Shown here piece after piece: positions 16,899 through 26,723 of a stretch of DNA of 64,000 nt. Both the position numbers and the translations under genes were made by a program. How positions within the stretch are numbered: position 1 is the first letter of the stretch; the number at the start of each line of letters is the position of its first letter. The notes beneath the pieces were generated by a model. That model was given only the letters and a program-made list of their open reading frames with translations. It searched no databases and was not told the DNA's origin. Source of the DNA: a virus; the IMG/VR virus record IMGVR_UViG_3300046820_001062, positions 59,731-123,730 of that record; one strand, given 5' to 3'.

Positions 16899-18548
16899 TT
16901 AGAATGATCCTCCAGTGATAGGATTTCTCATAACAATTTTGAGAACTTTAGTAGGGTCTTTAACCCAGATAGAAGGCATAGTCTGAGTCATGAATACTCT
17001 ATAACCATTGAAATTACCTGAAGATGCAAAACCTTGAGTTCTTCCCATGTAGTCCATAGTTCCATTTTGGTAGAACCATTTCATTTCACTATCCCACTTC
17101 AATTTCAACAAGTAAATGTTGTCATTGGTGTTGTCAGTGATATCAAACACGATGAAGTTATAAGAAGATAATGGGAAACCATCAATGATAGGATTCTCAA
17201 TATCATTAGTGTGTACGTTGTCAAAAGCAGGGTTCAACACAAACTTAACGTTAGCTAAGAAAGGAATAGTGTAGCTAGTGAAAGCAAATCCAAAATTCAA
17301 ATCCATTGCGTTAGTACCAGAGATTGCGCCTAAACCAGCTTTGCTCATGTCAGCAAATAAAGAAGTACCAGAACCAGCAGTGCTGAAAGCTTCTTTCTTA
17401 ATTGCCTCATTTACCATCTTCATACCAGCCATACCAGTTTGAACAATAATTTGGCGGTTAGGATCTGGTCCTTTGAAATCAACTTTACCATTGTAGAAGT
17501 TAAAGATTTCAGAACGGAACAACTCCAAGTTGAAGCTTGATTTGTTGTAGATTCTCTTGAAAGAGTTATCCAACTGTGCCCAAAGACCAGTAGACAATCT
17601 GATATCATCTGGACCATCTTGCTTAATGCGACCACCTTGTCCCCACATCAAGTAGGTTTCAATGTCATTAGCAATTTTGCTCAAGTGTGCAGATTCCATT
17701 TTGGTTACAAATGAACGAGTCAAAGTACCATTGTCATAAGCTTTCTTGATGTAGTCTTTACCCATCTTAGCTACCATTGCATCAATGTTAGTCAAAGAAG
17801 GATCTTTTGCGATGTTAGCGTCAAATGACTTCCAGATCTCAGTTACAGGAACTGTACCATCTGCATTCATTCCACCTTTCATCATCATCTCTGCGCGAGA
17901 AGAAACTGAGTAGTGTACGTGAGCCTCAGCACCACCAACGTAGTTGTAGTACTCACGGAAACCTGCACTCAATTCACCAATGTCAGAGAAACGCTCACCA
18001 TACTCACCACGAGCAGAACCTTTTCTGAAGAATTTAGTACCTGGTTTCAAGTATTTTTTGTCAAGAGCCTTAGTGTTGTCATTGTTCACTAATTGAACAG
18101 TGTACACAAAACCATCACCTGAAGGAAGAATATCTTCTGCAGTGATGTAAAGTTCAGCTCCTTTGTACTTGTCATAAGTGATGATATCACCATGTCCAAA
18201 TACACGCTTGTTAATTTTGATTTTGAAGGTAGTACCATCTTGACCTAAAACAGCTACGCCTGGCTCAACATCTTCTACAACGTAAGGAAGATCCTGTACG
18301 ATAGGAGTTTGCCATTTGTACTCACCACGAGGGTTGTCTACAAGAATAGTGTTTTTACCACCAAAAGAAGCCATCTGATAAAGAGGCATTTCTACCTTTT
18401 GGGTCATTGCCCATAAGTCAACTGGACCCAAATCCATAGGGTCAGTACTCTTAAGCATGTTCACCAAATGGTAAGAATCTACGTGAGAACCAACTTTGTA
18501 GTTAGTGTCGCGTAAGAACAGTCCATTGTTTAATACGGGTGTACTCAT
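16899..18548 (-). CDS. major capsid protein (crAss-like, HK97-fold type)
   Basis: The 549-aa product lies between the scaffold-like gene and the small structural genes, where the capsid gene is expected. It has an N-terminal arm and a long helical stretch with VDLWAMTQKVEMPLYQMASF. A mixed domain follows, and the C-terminus contains FDITDNTNDNIYLLKLKW and ends in MRNPITGGSF. There is no catalytic motif. Codon use is shifted toward CGT/CGC and AAG/GAC forms compared with the early genes, as expected for the most abundant protein. The next upstream promoter candidate (19,899-19,929) would drive scaffold and capsid. A structured RNA follows the stop. Confidence 0.85.
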   Translation of the reverse strand: MSTPVLNNGLFLRDTNYKVGSHVDSYHLVNMLKSTDPMDLGPVDLWAMTQKVEMPLYQMASFGGKNTILVDNPRGEYKWQTPIVQDLPYVVEDVEPGVAVLGQDGTTFKIKINKRVFGHGDIITYDKYKGAELYITAEDILPSGDGFVYTVQLVNNDNTKALDKKYLKPGTKFFRKGSARGEYGERFSDIGELSAGFREYYNYVGGAEAHVHYSVSSRAEMMMKGGMNADGTVPVTEIWKSFDANIAKDPSLTNIDAMVAKMGKDYIKKAYDNGTLTRSFVTKMESAHLSKIANDIETYLMWGQGGRIKQDGPDDIRLSTGLWAQLDNSFKRIYNKSSFNLELFRSEIFNFYNGKVDFKGPDPNRQIIVQTGMAGMKMVNEAIKKEAFSTAGSGTSLFADMSKAGLGAISGTNAMDLNFGFAFTSYTIPFLANVKFVLNPAFDNVHTNDIENPIIDGFPLSSYNFIVFDITDNTNDNIYLLKLKWDSEMKWFYQNGTMDYMGRTQGFASSGNFNGYRVFMTQTMPSIWVKDPTKVLKIVMRNPITGGSF

Positions 18549-18588
18549 TGTGTTTAAAATTAAAGTTTAAAGTTATAAATTGTTTTTG

Positions 18589-19845
18589 TTATTGTCTTTT
18601 AAAAATATTAGCAGCCTGGCGAGGTATTCTTCTTGGTGCTGGTTTGTCATCTTCCTCATCTTTTACAGTTGATGCAATTTTACGTGCTTCTTCTGTTTTG
18701 AGTTTTCTAACAGTATCCTGCGTTACCTCATTCTTTGCTTGCTTTCTGATGTTTTCCTTATAATCATCAGGGTCAGATAGCAACCAAAGTGTCTCAGCAA
18801 TCAAGTCATATCTTGGTGTCTTTCCAAACTGATGGTCTTCTAAAAGTTTACCAAGCAAGTTTGTAGGACGTCCAGTCATACTTTCATACTTAACTGTTGT
18901 TAATTCATCCCATAAGAACTTCTGACGTTTACTATCAATCTTTACACCATTTAATTCAGCAGGTTTCAAAGTGTTATATATGTTTTCCATATACTCTTCT
19001 TTTTTCTTTTGCTGCTCTGCGCGGAATTGTTCCTGCTGTGCAATTTTTGATTGAACTACTTCTTCTTGCATTTGATCCAATTTTGGTTTGAACTGTTGGG
19101 CTTTTTTACCAATTGTTCCAGCTTCAACCCATTCTTGCAATTGATCTTCAATCAACTCATTGTCACCATTACCAAAGTTTGTAGCTTGTAGGTATTGACG
19201 TGCAATGATTTCTTGATGCTCTTGATTAGTAGGATCTAATGATCTTACTTCTTCAGTTTGAGCTAATGCGCGAAATAATCCTTTTATGTCAGTGCCACCT
19301 TTTGCAACATATTCTGCTGCATATTGTAGTTCTGATGGAAGTGATTCAAAGAACTCTTTTGGAGTTTGCTCTCTTAGAGCTTTTTCTCTCTCATCAAAGT
19401 TTGCCTGGATCAAGTCCTTCCAATCTTTAATAGAGTATTCCTCCATTGATTTATCATCCTCAAATGGAACTAACAAACCTTCCTCAATCAATTTTGAGAA
19501 TGTTTCTACCATTCCACTCTTGTCAATTTTTTTGCGTCCTTGTTTTTTCTCAGGGTCATCTTGACCTTCTGTGTCTTCCAAGTCAGCATCTAATTCAGCA
19601 ATTGCTTCATTAGTTTCAGCAGTCGTTACTGCTTTCTTTTTATTTGGATCTTCTGTACCATCATCATCTAAGAATGACATGTCTACAGGTTTTCCAGTTG
19701 AGAAAATTGTAGGCTTCTCTCCGCCTTGGTCATCATCATCAGATGTAACAATGCTCTCAGCTCCTGGCATTGGTAGAAAGTCATCAATGCTTTCTATTGT
19801 TACATTACTAACAGATGTTTGTTGGTTGTTGTCTGTTGTACTCAT
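18589..19845 (-). CDS. capsid scaffolding-type protein
   Basis: The 418-aa product is highly charged and largely helical. It has an acidic disordered N-terminus (residues 1-110, with DDDDQGGEKP and DPNKKKAV), a middle with DFLPMPGAES and long Glu/Lys/Gln-rich helices at residues 240-300. The C-terminus is basic (PAPRRIPRQAANIFKRQ), typical of scaffold C-termini that bind capsid protein. It precedes the capsid gene by 40 nt, the usual order for scaffold and capsid. No protease motif is visible. The assignment rests on composition and position. Confidence 0.7.
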   Translation of the reverse strand: MSTTDNNQQTSVSNVTIESIDDFLPMPGAESIVTSDDDDQGGEKPTIFSTGKPVDMSFLDDDGTEDPNKKKAVTTAETNEAIAELDADLEDTEGQDDPEKKQGRKKIDKSGMVETFSKLIEEGLLVPFEDDKSMEEYSIKDWKDLIQANFDEREKALREQTPKEFFESLPSELQYAAEYVAKGGTDIKGLFRALAQTEEVRSLDPTNQEHQEIIARQYLQATNFGNGDNELIEDQLQEWVEAGTIGKKAQQFKPKLDQMQEEVVQSKIAQQEQFRAEQQKKKEEYMENIYNTLKPAELNGVKIDSKRQKFLWDELTTVKYESMTGRPTNLLGKLLEDHQFGKTPRYDLIAETLWLLSDPDDYKENIRKQAKNEVTQDTVRKLKTEEARKIASTVKDEEDDKPAPRRIPRQAANIFKRQ

Positions 19846-19898
19846 ACTATTTTTTGTTTAGTTGGTATTATTTCTAGTTCTTCTTCATATATAATCTA

Positions 19899-19929
19899 CA
19901 AATAAACTTTGAAGATTTACACCCTCAAA
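19899..19929 (-). promoter_or_regulatory. promoter for scaffold-capsid unit, with overlapping inverted repeat
   Basis: On the minus strand TTTG (19929-19926), 19 nt, then TTTATTTG (19906-19899), one base off TTTG-N19-TAnnTTTG. The arms ACTTTGA and TCAAAGT (19906-19912, 19925-19931) form an inverted repeat that fills the spacer and touches both promoter boxes, as an operator would. The start codon is about 54 nt downstream. Confidence 0.6.
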
Positions 19930-19971
19930 GTGTATAGGCTACACATTTTTTGTATTATATAGCTATGACAG

Positions 19972-22701
19972 TTATTTACCGTCATATTTATTTTTATTTG
20001 TTTGTGCAATTTGTAATTCTTTTTGAGCAATTCTTTCTTTTGAAAGTAATTCCTGACGTTTTAACTCAAGTTTAGACTGCTCAGTAACTTGTTTATTCAC
20101 TTCTTTTTCTCTTGCTAAAGATTGATCTGCTTGTTTAGCATTCTTTTTATCAAGATATTCAAGGGTGTCAATATAATCATTCTGAGCATTTGCATCTCTA
20201 TCCTGCATTGCTGTGTAACCAGCAGAGCGAATTTCAGCAACTCTCTCATCAGATTCTCTATCAAGTGCTTTCTGTTCAGCGTCAAACTTAAGTTTAGCCT
20301 CAAGACGTTTGCTTTCACCTTCTTGGCGCATTTTCTCAGTTTCTTGCATTGCTTGCATTTCTTGTTGTTTAGCAGCAGATGTTTTCTCTTCAATAGACTT
20401 CATAACATGAGTAATTTCAGCCATAGAATCAGCCTTGATAATATTACCCAAGTCATAGATGGATGCACCTGAAGTATTATTAGAAATTGCAAGTGAGCGT
20501 ATTTGCTCAATTACTTGTCTCTGATTAACCTTTGTTGAGATAAAAATGTTCAAGTCTCTAGCCAATAATTCAGTACCATTAATTTCAAAGTTAACCTTTT
20601 CATCCATGGTAGTCAAATATTGCAACCTTAAACTTGGTTTATTTGAATGGTAATACTGAGAAAGGTCTGTACGCATTTGATGTACACGTGGCATCAAATA
20701 CTCAGAGTGTTGAGTAAAGTAAGGTTCAGTTTGAGAATAACTCATGTTGATTGCTTGCTCTATACCCTGTGCGGTTTCTTGTGCATTTACAGCACCCATA
20801 CGCTGAGGTGATAAACCAATTGCTTCAAAACACTGATTCTTAAAGTAGTTAGATAATTGAATACGTGACATCAAACGGTTTGTTTGTTCAAGATTCAATA
20901 CTTGGTAATGTTGGAAGTTTAAGGCATTTTCTGTATTTGTAATAGAAGTATCCAATGGTAACATTTGGAAGTTCTTCATTGCCACATACGCTTTAGAGAA
21001 ATTATCCTTACCCCAATCTTCACCCATTGAGTGACGTGGTAAAGCATTCTGATCCAACATGATAACTGTACCTAATTCATCTACAAGGATATCAGCTATC
21101 TGGTTATTGACCAAGTTATAACCAACTTGATAAGGTTTCATTTTGTCTACAAGAGACATAGATTTTGTATTTCTATCAGAGAATACAGCACCTTCTACTG
21201 GGAGTTTACAGCCATATAGTGTAAAATCTCCTTTGAACTGGAAACGTACAGGTTTTACATCAAGATACATTGGAGCAAATCCAAAGATATCATGATTGCC
21301 ATAGTAAGCTGGTCTGTTGGGACCAATCTTGACACCTCCCCAAGTTTCATTAATCCAGATCCAATCAATGTGTTCTCCATATACTAATGTTTCTCTATTT
21401 TTATTTTTGATAACTGTAGTATCATAAACAGGCTTATCTGTAACCTTATATGACTCATCTACAATCATGTCAATCAACATACCATTTTCATCAATTCTTG
21501 ATAAGTGACCAACCATGCGTTGTGACTTCCAGTATACAGTAGTCACACGTAACATACCCATATCTTTAAACTCTTGTAAGTCTTCTGACTCATTTAGAAT
21601 TTTAAAGATAATGTCATCACCTGTATTCATGTGCATTTCACTAGCACTTAGGAATTGACGCATTCCTAATGATGGACCATTTGTATTCCAATCATGAGAT
21701 CTTGTTGCGTCATAGAATGAACCATCATTCTGAACGCCAGGGATATTATAACCAGCTGATTTTACAGGATAGATTGCCTCCAAACTTTCAAGTTGATCTT
21801 CATCCATCATGTAACCATACTTATCAATAACATCAGCCAATGTAAGTAAGTCAACTCTACCAACCCAATTAGATTGTGAAATATATCTTGCTTCAGGAGA
21901 TTTATGATAGAATGTTAAAAGTGGATTCCACAACTCAACTTCATAATCATCTTCTGTCATTTTGAAATGCCAAAACTCTCTATCTGTAATAAGCATATCT
22001 CTAAAGGCCATATTCTCTAATTCTTTCATAGAGAATCTTTCCTCATCCACATTATGCTGGTGTGTAGCCCATTCTTCTACAAGTGATCTATAATCCTTTT
22101 TAAAGAAAGCTTCAATTTCAGGTAAAGATTTAATACTCTCAGGAGACATTAATTGTTGAGCTTGAGCTGCTTGTTCTTCATCTTCAAGATTTAATCCCAT
22201 TTTCTCAATGGTTTCTTGCATCTTTTTTTCTGCTCTAGCAACAAGAACTTCTTCTACCATTGCACGTTTTGCTTCAATCATCTCATTATATGAGATATCA
22301 TCAACTGCGCGGTATGTGATTTTGTCATTACGTTTAGCAAATTCTCCTGTGAGAACATTAATAACATTTGGTACAATAGGAAAGAACTTAAGTTCAAACG
22401 CACTCTGATCTTCTTTTGTCAGAACATCAATAAGTTCAGCTACTTCATTGTCTTCTTCTACAATGTAGTCTGACTTGTCAATAATACCATTTGCAAGCTT
22501 GTAATTTTTCAACAACCTTCTGGCATTTCTGCGTATCTGCTTAAGACCTTGCATTTCAAACCAGTCTAGGTTCCATGCTCCCCAAGCTTCATCTTTATCT
22601 TTTCTACGCAGAAATTGAACAGGCTGAGTTAGAGTACCCATTTTATTGTTCTCTACCTTAGCTCCATTTTTAAGCTGCATTGCGTTAACTACTGTTGGCA
22701 T
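19972..22701 (-). CDS. portal protein
   Basis: The 909-aa product is the right size for crAss-like portals and is followed 22 nt upstream by TerL. Residues 1-700 are a mixed domain with a conserved-looking core (FYHKSPEARYISQSNWVG, GYNLVNNQIADILVDELG, QRMGAVNAQETAQGIEQA). The last 200 residues are an extended coiled coil rich in Gln, Glu and Lys. The long C-terminal coil matches the portal barrel/tail region known in this phage group. It forms the DNA entry ring at the capsid vertex and binds TerL. Confidence 0.85.
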   Translation of the reverse strand: MPTVVNAMQLKNGAKVENNKMGTLTQPVQFLRRKDKDEAWGAWNLDWFEMQGLKQIRRNARRLLKNYKLANGIIDKSDYIVEEDNEVAELIDVLTKEDQSAFELKFFPIVPNVINVLTGEFAKRNDKITYRAVDDISYNEMIEAKRAMVEEVLVARAEKKMQETIEKMGLNLEDEEQAAQAQQLMSPESIKSLPEIEAFFKKDYRSLVEEWATHQHNVDEERFSMKELENMAFRDMLITDREFWHFKMTEDDYEVELWNPLLTFYHKSPEARYISQSNWVGRVDLLTLADVIDKYGYMMDEDQLESLEAIYPVKSAGYNIPGVQNDGSFYDATRSHDWNTNGPSLGMRQFLSASEMHMNTGDDIIFKILNESEDLQEFKDMGMLRVTTVYWKSQRMVGHLSRIDENGMLIDMIVDESYKVTDKPVYDTTVIKNKNRETLVYGEHIDWIWINETWGGVKIGPNRPAYYGNHDIFGFAPMYLDVKPVRFQFKGDFTLYGCKLPVEGAVFSDRNTKSMSLVDKMKPYQVGYNLVNNQIADILVDELGTVIMLDQNALPRHSMGEDWGKDNFSKAYVAMKNFQMLPLDTSITNTENALNFQHYQVLNLEQTNRLMSRIQLSNYFKNQCFEAIGLSPQRMGAVNAQETAQGIEQAINMSYSQTEPYFTQHSEYLMPRVHQMRTDLSQYYHSNKPSLRLQYLTTMDEKVNFEINGTELLARDLNIFISTKVNQRQVIEQIRSLAISNNTSGASIYDLGNIIKADSMAEITHVMKSIEEKTSAAKQQEMQAMQETEKMRQEGESKRLEAKLKFDAEQKALDRESDERVAEIRSAGYTAMQDRDANAQNDYIDTLEYLDKKNAKQADQSLAREKEVNKQVTEQSKLELKRQELLSKERIAQKELQIAQTNKNKYDGK

Positions 22702-22723
22702 AACCTTATGTATTTACTTTTAT

Positions 22724-24922
22724 TTATCTAATGTTTTTGAAAGGATTTCTAGGCTTTCTCAACTGTGTAGATGATGTGTGCTCATTCCCAAAATGGCGGA
22801 AAGGGCTCACTCTTAATTTAGCATTTTTATTTGATTTATCCAAATTAGCGTCATCTCTTTCAACACGTTTTGAGTATCCTCTGTTTGACTCTTGAACTTT
22901 GGCAAATGCGACTAAAGCACAGAATGCTACAAGTCTATCCACGTTTAGTCCTTCTTTGTATGCTGCCATTTCTCTTAACAGCATGATATCTGGTATTCTT
23001 TCAATACCATATGTTTGTTTTACTATAGTACCATCTGCCATGGTTTCTTGGTCTAATTCTTCCTCCAGAAACTGTATAGCATATGAGATTAAGTTTGTTT
23101 TAAATAGTGTTCCTACGTTTCTCCAACCATACTCTTGATAAACGTTTGTATTGCTGGACAGTTCTTTCAGAAATAAGATCTGATTTTTGGGAACCAAATA
23201 TCTTTGTTTTCTTCTAGAAATCATATACTGAATAAACAAGCTAATGTTATTCTCCACAATAGTCCATGCATTGTACCATTCTATGATCATTTCAAGACGC
23301 TCATGTGTTTTATTAAGGTCATCAAAACGCCCACACCAACTAGCTACAATTTTATCTCTTTCTATGTGCTGTTCAATAGTACCATCTGCTTTGTGTTTAG
23401 TAACCTCTTGTGCTGTCTTATAAACAAAGATAGAACAGAGTGAATCTGATGTGGTTGTTTTTCCTTCTGATACAGGGTCAATAGAAGCATAATACGCCCC
23501 AAACTGTGGATCTTTTGATGGTCTTTCGTAGACAACTATAACACCTTCTTTATCAACTGTTTTTGGAGATATAGGAAACTCTGATATAGGAAGTTTGCGT
23601 GATTCTTTTGCAACAATCTTACCATGCTCATCTCTAGATAAGTCTACAAATTCTCTAAAGTATTCTTGATCTTCAATTCTTCTTATCTGTTTTGTAACAA
23701 GATGTAATGGAAATTTAGAAACTTTTCTATACGCAAATGCTTCTTCAATGTTAATAGGTTTCTGAGAAATACGTAACTGATAGTCTTCTGGTTTAAGATT
23801 TCTTTTCCATTCTTCTCTTTCAGCAAGAATCATTTCTAATGCCTTGTCAACCAATGAGTTACCAAATTCATCTATGCAAGGAAGCATTGACCATTGCTCA
23901 GGAATAAATAAGCCACACTCAGCAATCTGCCCTTCAGCATTTACAAGATTTGTTTCTACTGCAAGTACATCTTTAGAAATAGGATTCATGATCATTTCTT
24001 TCAATGGCTCACATTGTTCCAAGTCACCCACAGATCCTGCAGCCACAAACATACCTGTGTATGTCATACCTGATTTCATTGCAGGTAATAAATACTCCAC
24101 TGTCTCATTCATCTTAGGGGCAATACCTGCCTCCTCATGATAGAATAATGTACAAGGACCCCCTACACCATTTGTTGGATCTTTCTCAAGAGCAAGTCCA
24201 AATATTACAGACTTTAAACCAACATCACGTTTTTTACCTCCTTGATTAACTTCAATCTTTTGTTCCCAGTTCAAAACTTTATCAGGATTACAAGGTCTAT
24301 ACCATGCAGTATGTGTATTCAAGAAGTTTCTATATTCTTCTAGAAAACGCCAAGTACCTTTTTCATTTATATAATCCTTCAGGGAACCAGCCATTTTGTT
24401 TATAGCACCTTCCTCAAAGTAAAACAGGTTAATCATTTTTCCTGCGTGGAAATAAGAGGATGCAATCTGACGTTTCTTTAAAATAGCAGCGTGCTTAGAA
24501 GATTGCTTTGCAATTTCCTCATACAATGCCATATGGTATTGGGCGTCCCTTACATCAGCAAATGTAAACTTTGCTACTTCCTTATTGTAAATAGGTAAAA
24601 AGTTAATCCACATGTAGTAGTCTCTTGCTAAAAACCATGTGTTCTTTTTGCCTTTAAAAATAACTCCTTTTCTACATTTTTCTTTTTGGTCATCCCAATA
24701 TTGAATGTAGTCTTTTGATCTTAATGGAGCTGTGCAAAATAATCTAAACTTATTAAACTTTCTAGCTTCTGCGTTAAACAACAATGATGTTTCATCAAAC
24801 TCATATTTTCCTGGTTCTTTAAAAATGGACCATAGAAATTCTACATACGCTTCTTTTGTCTCAAAGTCTGTGTGAGACCATGATTCAGTTTTAACATCAT
24901 ATGTTGGTATACTCAAATACAT
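22724..24922 (-). CDS. terL: terminase large subunit
   Basis: The 732-aa product has an N-terminal ATPase domain. KKRQIASSYFHAG near residue 165 is a degenerate Walker A region and TLFYHEEAGI near residue 255 is the Walker B with the catalytic Glu. The C-terminal nuclease domain begins near YYASIDPVSEG, where the Asp would bind metal. A later acidic segment (TIVENNISLFIQYM) follows. It packages DNA into the prohead through the portal encoded next to it. Length and motif order match crAss-like TerL. The Walker A lacks the usual GxGKS/T form, as in several phage terminases. Confidence 0.88.
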   Translation of the reverse strand: MYLSIPTYDVKTESWSHTDFETKEAYVEFLWSIFKEPGKYEFDETSLLFNAEARKFNKFRLFCTAPLRSKDYIQYWDDQKEKCRKGVIFKGKKNTWFLARDYYMWINFLPIYNKEVAKFTFADVRDAQYHMALYEEIAKQSSKHAAILKKRQIASSYFHAGKMINLFYFEEGAINKMAGSLKDYINEKGTWRFLEEYRNFLNTHTAWYRPCNPDKVLNWEQKIEVNQGGKKRDVGLKSVIFGLALEKDPTNGVGGPCTLFYHEEAGIAPKMNETVEYLLPAMKSGMTYTGMFVAAGSVGDLEQCEPLKEMIMNPISKDVLAVETNLVNAEGQIAECGLFIPEQWSMLPCIDEFGNSLVDKALEMILAEREEWKRNLKPEDYQLRISQKPINIEEAFAYRKVSKFPLHLVTKQIRRIEDQEYFREFVDLSRDEHGKIVAKESRKLPISEFPISPKTVDKEGVIVVYERPSKDPQFGAYYASIDPVSEGKTTTSDSLCSIFVYKTAQEVTKHKADGTIEQHIERDKIVASWCGRFDDLNKTHERLEMIIEWYNAWTIVENNISLFIQYMISRRKQRYLVPKNQILFLKELSSNTNVYQEYGWRNVGTLFKTNLISYAIQFLEEELDQETMADGTIVKQTYGIERIPDIMLLREMAAYKEGLNVDRLVAFCALVAFAKVQESNRGYSKRVERDDANLDKSNKNAKLRVSPFRHFGNEHTSSTQLRKPRNPFKNIR

Positions 24923-24924
24923 AA

Positions 24925-25140
24925 TTAGTCTTTAGGTTCTTCTACAATCAACTTCAATGTGCTACCATCACTATAGTTCCAGATTCTTTGTTTTACAACA
25001 TATGTATCTGATCCAATAGAAATCCAGTCACCTTTTGATGGTGTATTTTTTACAAGTCTTGATGTCAAGTATCCATCAGATACATGCACAATTTCTACTC
25101 TTGTAGTTCTATTTCTCTCCAGTTCTTCGTGTAAGCTCAT
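24925..25140 (-). CDS. small beta-barrel-like protein next to TerL
   Basis: The 71-aa product begins with a helix (MSLHEELERNRTTRVEIV). It continues as alternating strands with DGYLTSRLVKNTPSKGDWIS and a tail of acidic residues, a pattern like small SH3-type barrels. It overlaps the upstream gene by about 32 nt and ends 2 nt before TerL, so it is coupled to TerL. Role unknown; an accessory packaging or head-completion protein would fit the place. Confidence 0.6.
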   Translation of the reverse strand: MSLHEELERNRTTRVEIVHVSDGYLTSRLVKNTPSKGDWISIGSDTYVVKQRIWNYSDGSTLKLIVEEPKD

Positions 25141-25330
25141 CTAATAATTTTTTGTCACCATTAGTTTTCTTAATTATTTCTTGAACAGTTTCAATTTTAC
25201 TTGATCTGATTATAGCGTGTTTTGATTCACTGCCATTCCAGTAAGCAAAGTAATCATCTCTGTGGAAACCTGTCCAAGTAGAAGAATAGGCATTATAATG
25301 GAACACCCAATCGTAGCATGATAAATCCAT
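25109..25330 (-). CDS. small conserved phage protein, aromatic-rich N-terminus
   Basis: The 73-aa product starts MDLSCYDWVFHYNAYSSTWT. It continues with DDYFAYWNGSESKHAIIRSS and a helical end. The ATG at 25,330 is preferred over one at 25,369 because it follows the A-rich leader AAAACAACAACAACTATAT seen before other genes here and does not overlap the upstream stop. The YFAYWNG region looks like a small beta sheet. It overlaps the next gene by 32 nt. Function unknown. Confidence 0.6.
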   Translation of the reverse strand: MDLSCYDWVFHYNAYSSTWTGFHRDDYFAYWNGSESKHAIIRSSKIETVQEIIKKTNGDKKLLDELTRRTGEK

Positions 25331-25355
25331 ATATAGTTGTTGTTGTTTTAATTTT

Positions 25356-25871
25356 TTATCCTTGATCATACGCAAGGTGTTGACCTCCGCGTACCTGACT
25401 CTTCTGCTCTTCCATGAGATCTTTGTACGCCCCTTTGAACGATAGACGTATCTGCTCAAACTTTGCTGCAGCATTAACCAAAGAATTGATGTTACCATCC
25501 CTGCCGTGCTCAATTGTAGTCGTCTCCATGTATTTTGCCAAGCCATCAAGCATGTGCTTAATACCCATAAAAGCCCTGTATGTAGGAGTCTCATAAAGTT
25601 TTTTGCATAACTCAAGAGCTGCGATAATTGCATCATCTTCTGTAGAAAAATCTGCATTAATTTGTGAAAGTATAAGTTCTTCTTTTTCATTTTCTGGTGT
25701 ATCAAAAAAGGGATTTAAATCTGGGTTAGGGCAGGACATGTAGAATAGATATGCATAGACATTCATGTAACTATCAGGGTACTCTACCATGATTCTTTTT
25801 AAGTATGATAGTGTATGACAATGTTCTGTTGGAACAAGTACACCATTTTCTAAGTCAAATAATTTTACCAT
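25356..25871 (-). CDS. conserved helical phage protein
   Basis: The 171-aa product begins MVKLFDLENGVLVPTEHCHT. It is mainly helical, with a Pro/Asn-rich loop (CPNPDLNPFFDTPENEKEE) and a helix-rich C-terminal half. It has no known motif. The start overlaps the stop of the nuclease gene by one base (TAATG), so both are coupled. Its place between TerL and the PD-(D/E)XK nuclease suggests a late or recombination-linked role, which is inference. Confidence 0.6.
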   Translation of the reverse strand: MVKLFDLENGVLVPTEHCHTLSYLKRIMVEYPDSYMNVYAYLFYMSCPNPDLNPFFDTPENEKEELILSQINADFSTEDDAIIAALELCKKLYETPTYRAFMGIKHMLDGLAKYMETTTIEHGRDGNINSLVNAAAKFEQIRLSFKGAYKDLMEEQKSQVRGGQHLAYDQG

Positions 25872-26716
25872 TAGTGTTTCTTTTTAATTACTTTATCTGC
25901 ATTATTCTTGTACCAAGTCATAATTGCAAGTACCTCATCCTTTAGGTAAGGAAGTTCATATGGTACAATCTCTTTTATGATAGGTTCTCCATCTGCATTT
26001 AATTTAGAAACAGGGTAACCAAATTCATCTTTTTCATCTTCTTCCTCAAAAGAAATATGATGTATAATTAGTTTACCAGGTTTCAAGTTTGGGTTGTGTT
26101 TAAGAATCATGTACATGTAAATTGATAACTGCAAATTATAATGATTCAAATTGCAATCATCAAGGTGTGATACTGGTGCATTCATTCTCTGAGAAACACC
26201 TTCCCAATTCTTAAAAGATTCTGTTTTAATTTCTTTGTTTGTTTTGTAGTCTGTGATGTGAACATATCCATCAGCCACTTCTACTAAATCACTCTGTCCA
26301 CAAATGCCGGCAGATCTCATGTAAACCATATGCTCAGGATAAATACCATCCATAAGTTTCTGAGAAGGTGCAACTTTCAAACCATGCTCATCTTGCATAG
26401 GTTTAATAACTGGCAATGTTTTGTCATAGCGAACTATGGTATCACAATTTGTGATATCTTGTTCTCTTTGGTCATGATACCAGTTACCTAATGTGCATGC
26501 TCTATCAGCTTCTTTCTTCCACGCTTCTTGTATTTGTTCTACTGTCATTCCAAACCATTTACTTTTTTTACTTGTAGATGATTTCTTTGCAATATTTGTA
26601 GAATCAAATGGTTGTTTTAACGCACTGATTAATGTTGTTACACTTATCCATCTGGTATTATCAGAAGGATCTACTGAAGTATAACTGTGGGTTTTTGGTT
26701 CAAATACTAAACTCAT
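25871..26716 (-). CDS. PD-(D/E)XK family nuclease
   Basis: The 281-aa product has the Cas4/RecB-type nuclease pattern. An early His-containing helix (CTLGNWYHDQREQD) comes first, then GQSDLVEVADGYVHITDYKT (catalytic Asp and the D-x-K pair), then a helix NHYNLQLSIYMYMI that matches the QhxxY motif. These residues bind metal and cut DNA ends. Genes of this kind are part of the crAss-like core. It probably processes phage DNA in recombination or packaging. It is coupled to the next gene by a one-base overlap. Confidence 0.85.
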   Translation of the reverse strand: MSLVFEPKTHSYTSVDPSDNTRWISVTTLISALKQPFDSTNIAKKSSTSKKSKWFGMTVEQIQEAWKKEADRACTLGNWYHDQREQDITNCDTIVRYDKTLPVIKPMQDEHGLKVAPSQKLMDGIYPEHMVYMRSAGICGQSDLVEVADGYVHITDYKTNKEIKTESFKNWEGVSQRMNAPVSHLDDCNLNHYNLQLSIYMYMILKHNPNLKPGKLIIHHISFEEEDEKDEFGYPVSKLNADGEPIIKEIVPYELPYLKDEVLAIMTWYKNNADKVIKKKH

Positions 26717-26723
26717 ACTTAGT

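Noticed and set aside
25331-25705. A longer 198-aa leftward frame extending the gene at 25,109-25,330
   Set aside because: Its N-terminal two thirds overlap the 171-aa gene in another frame and have a low-complexity, noise-like sequence. Only the last 73-86 residues look like a protein.
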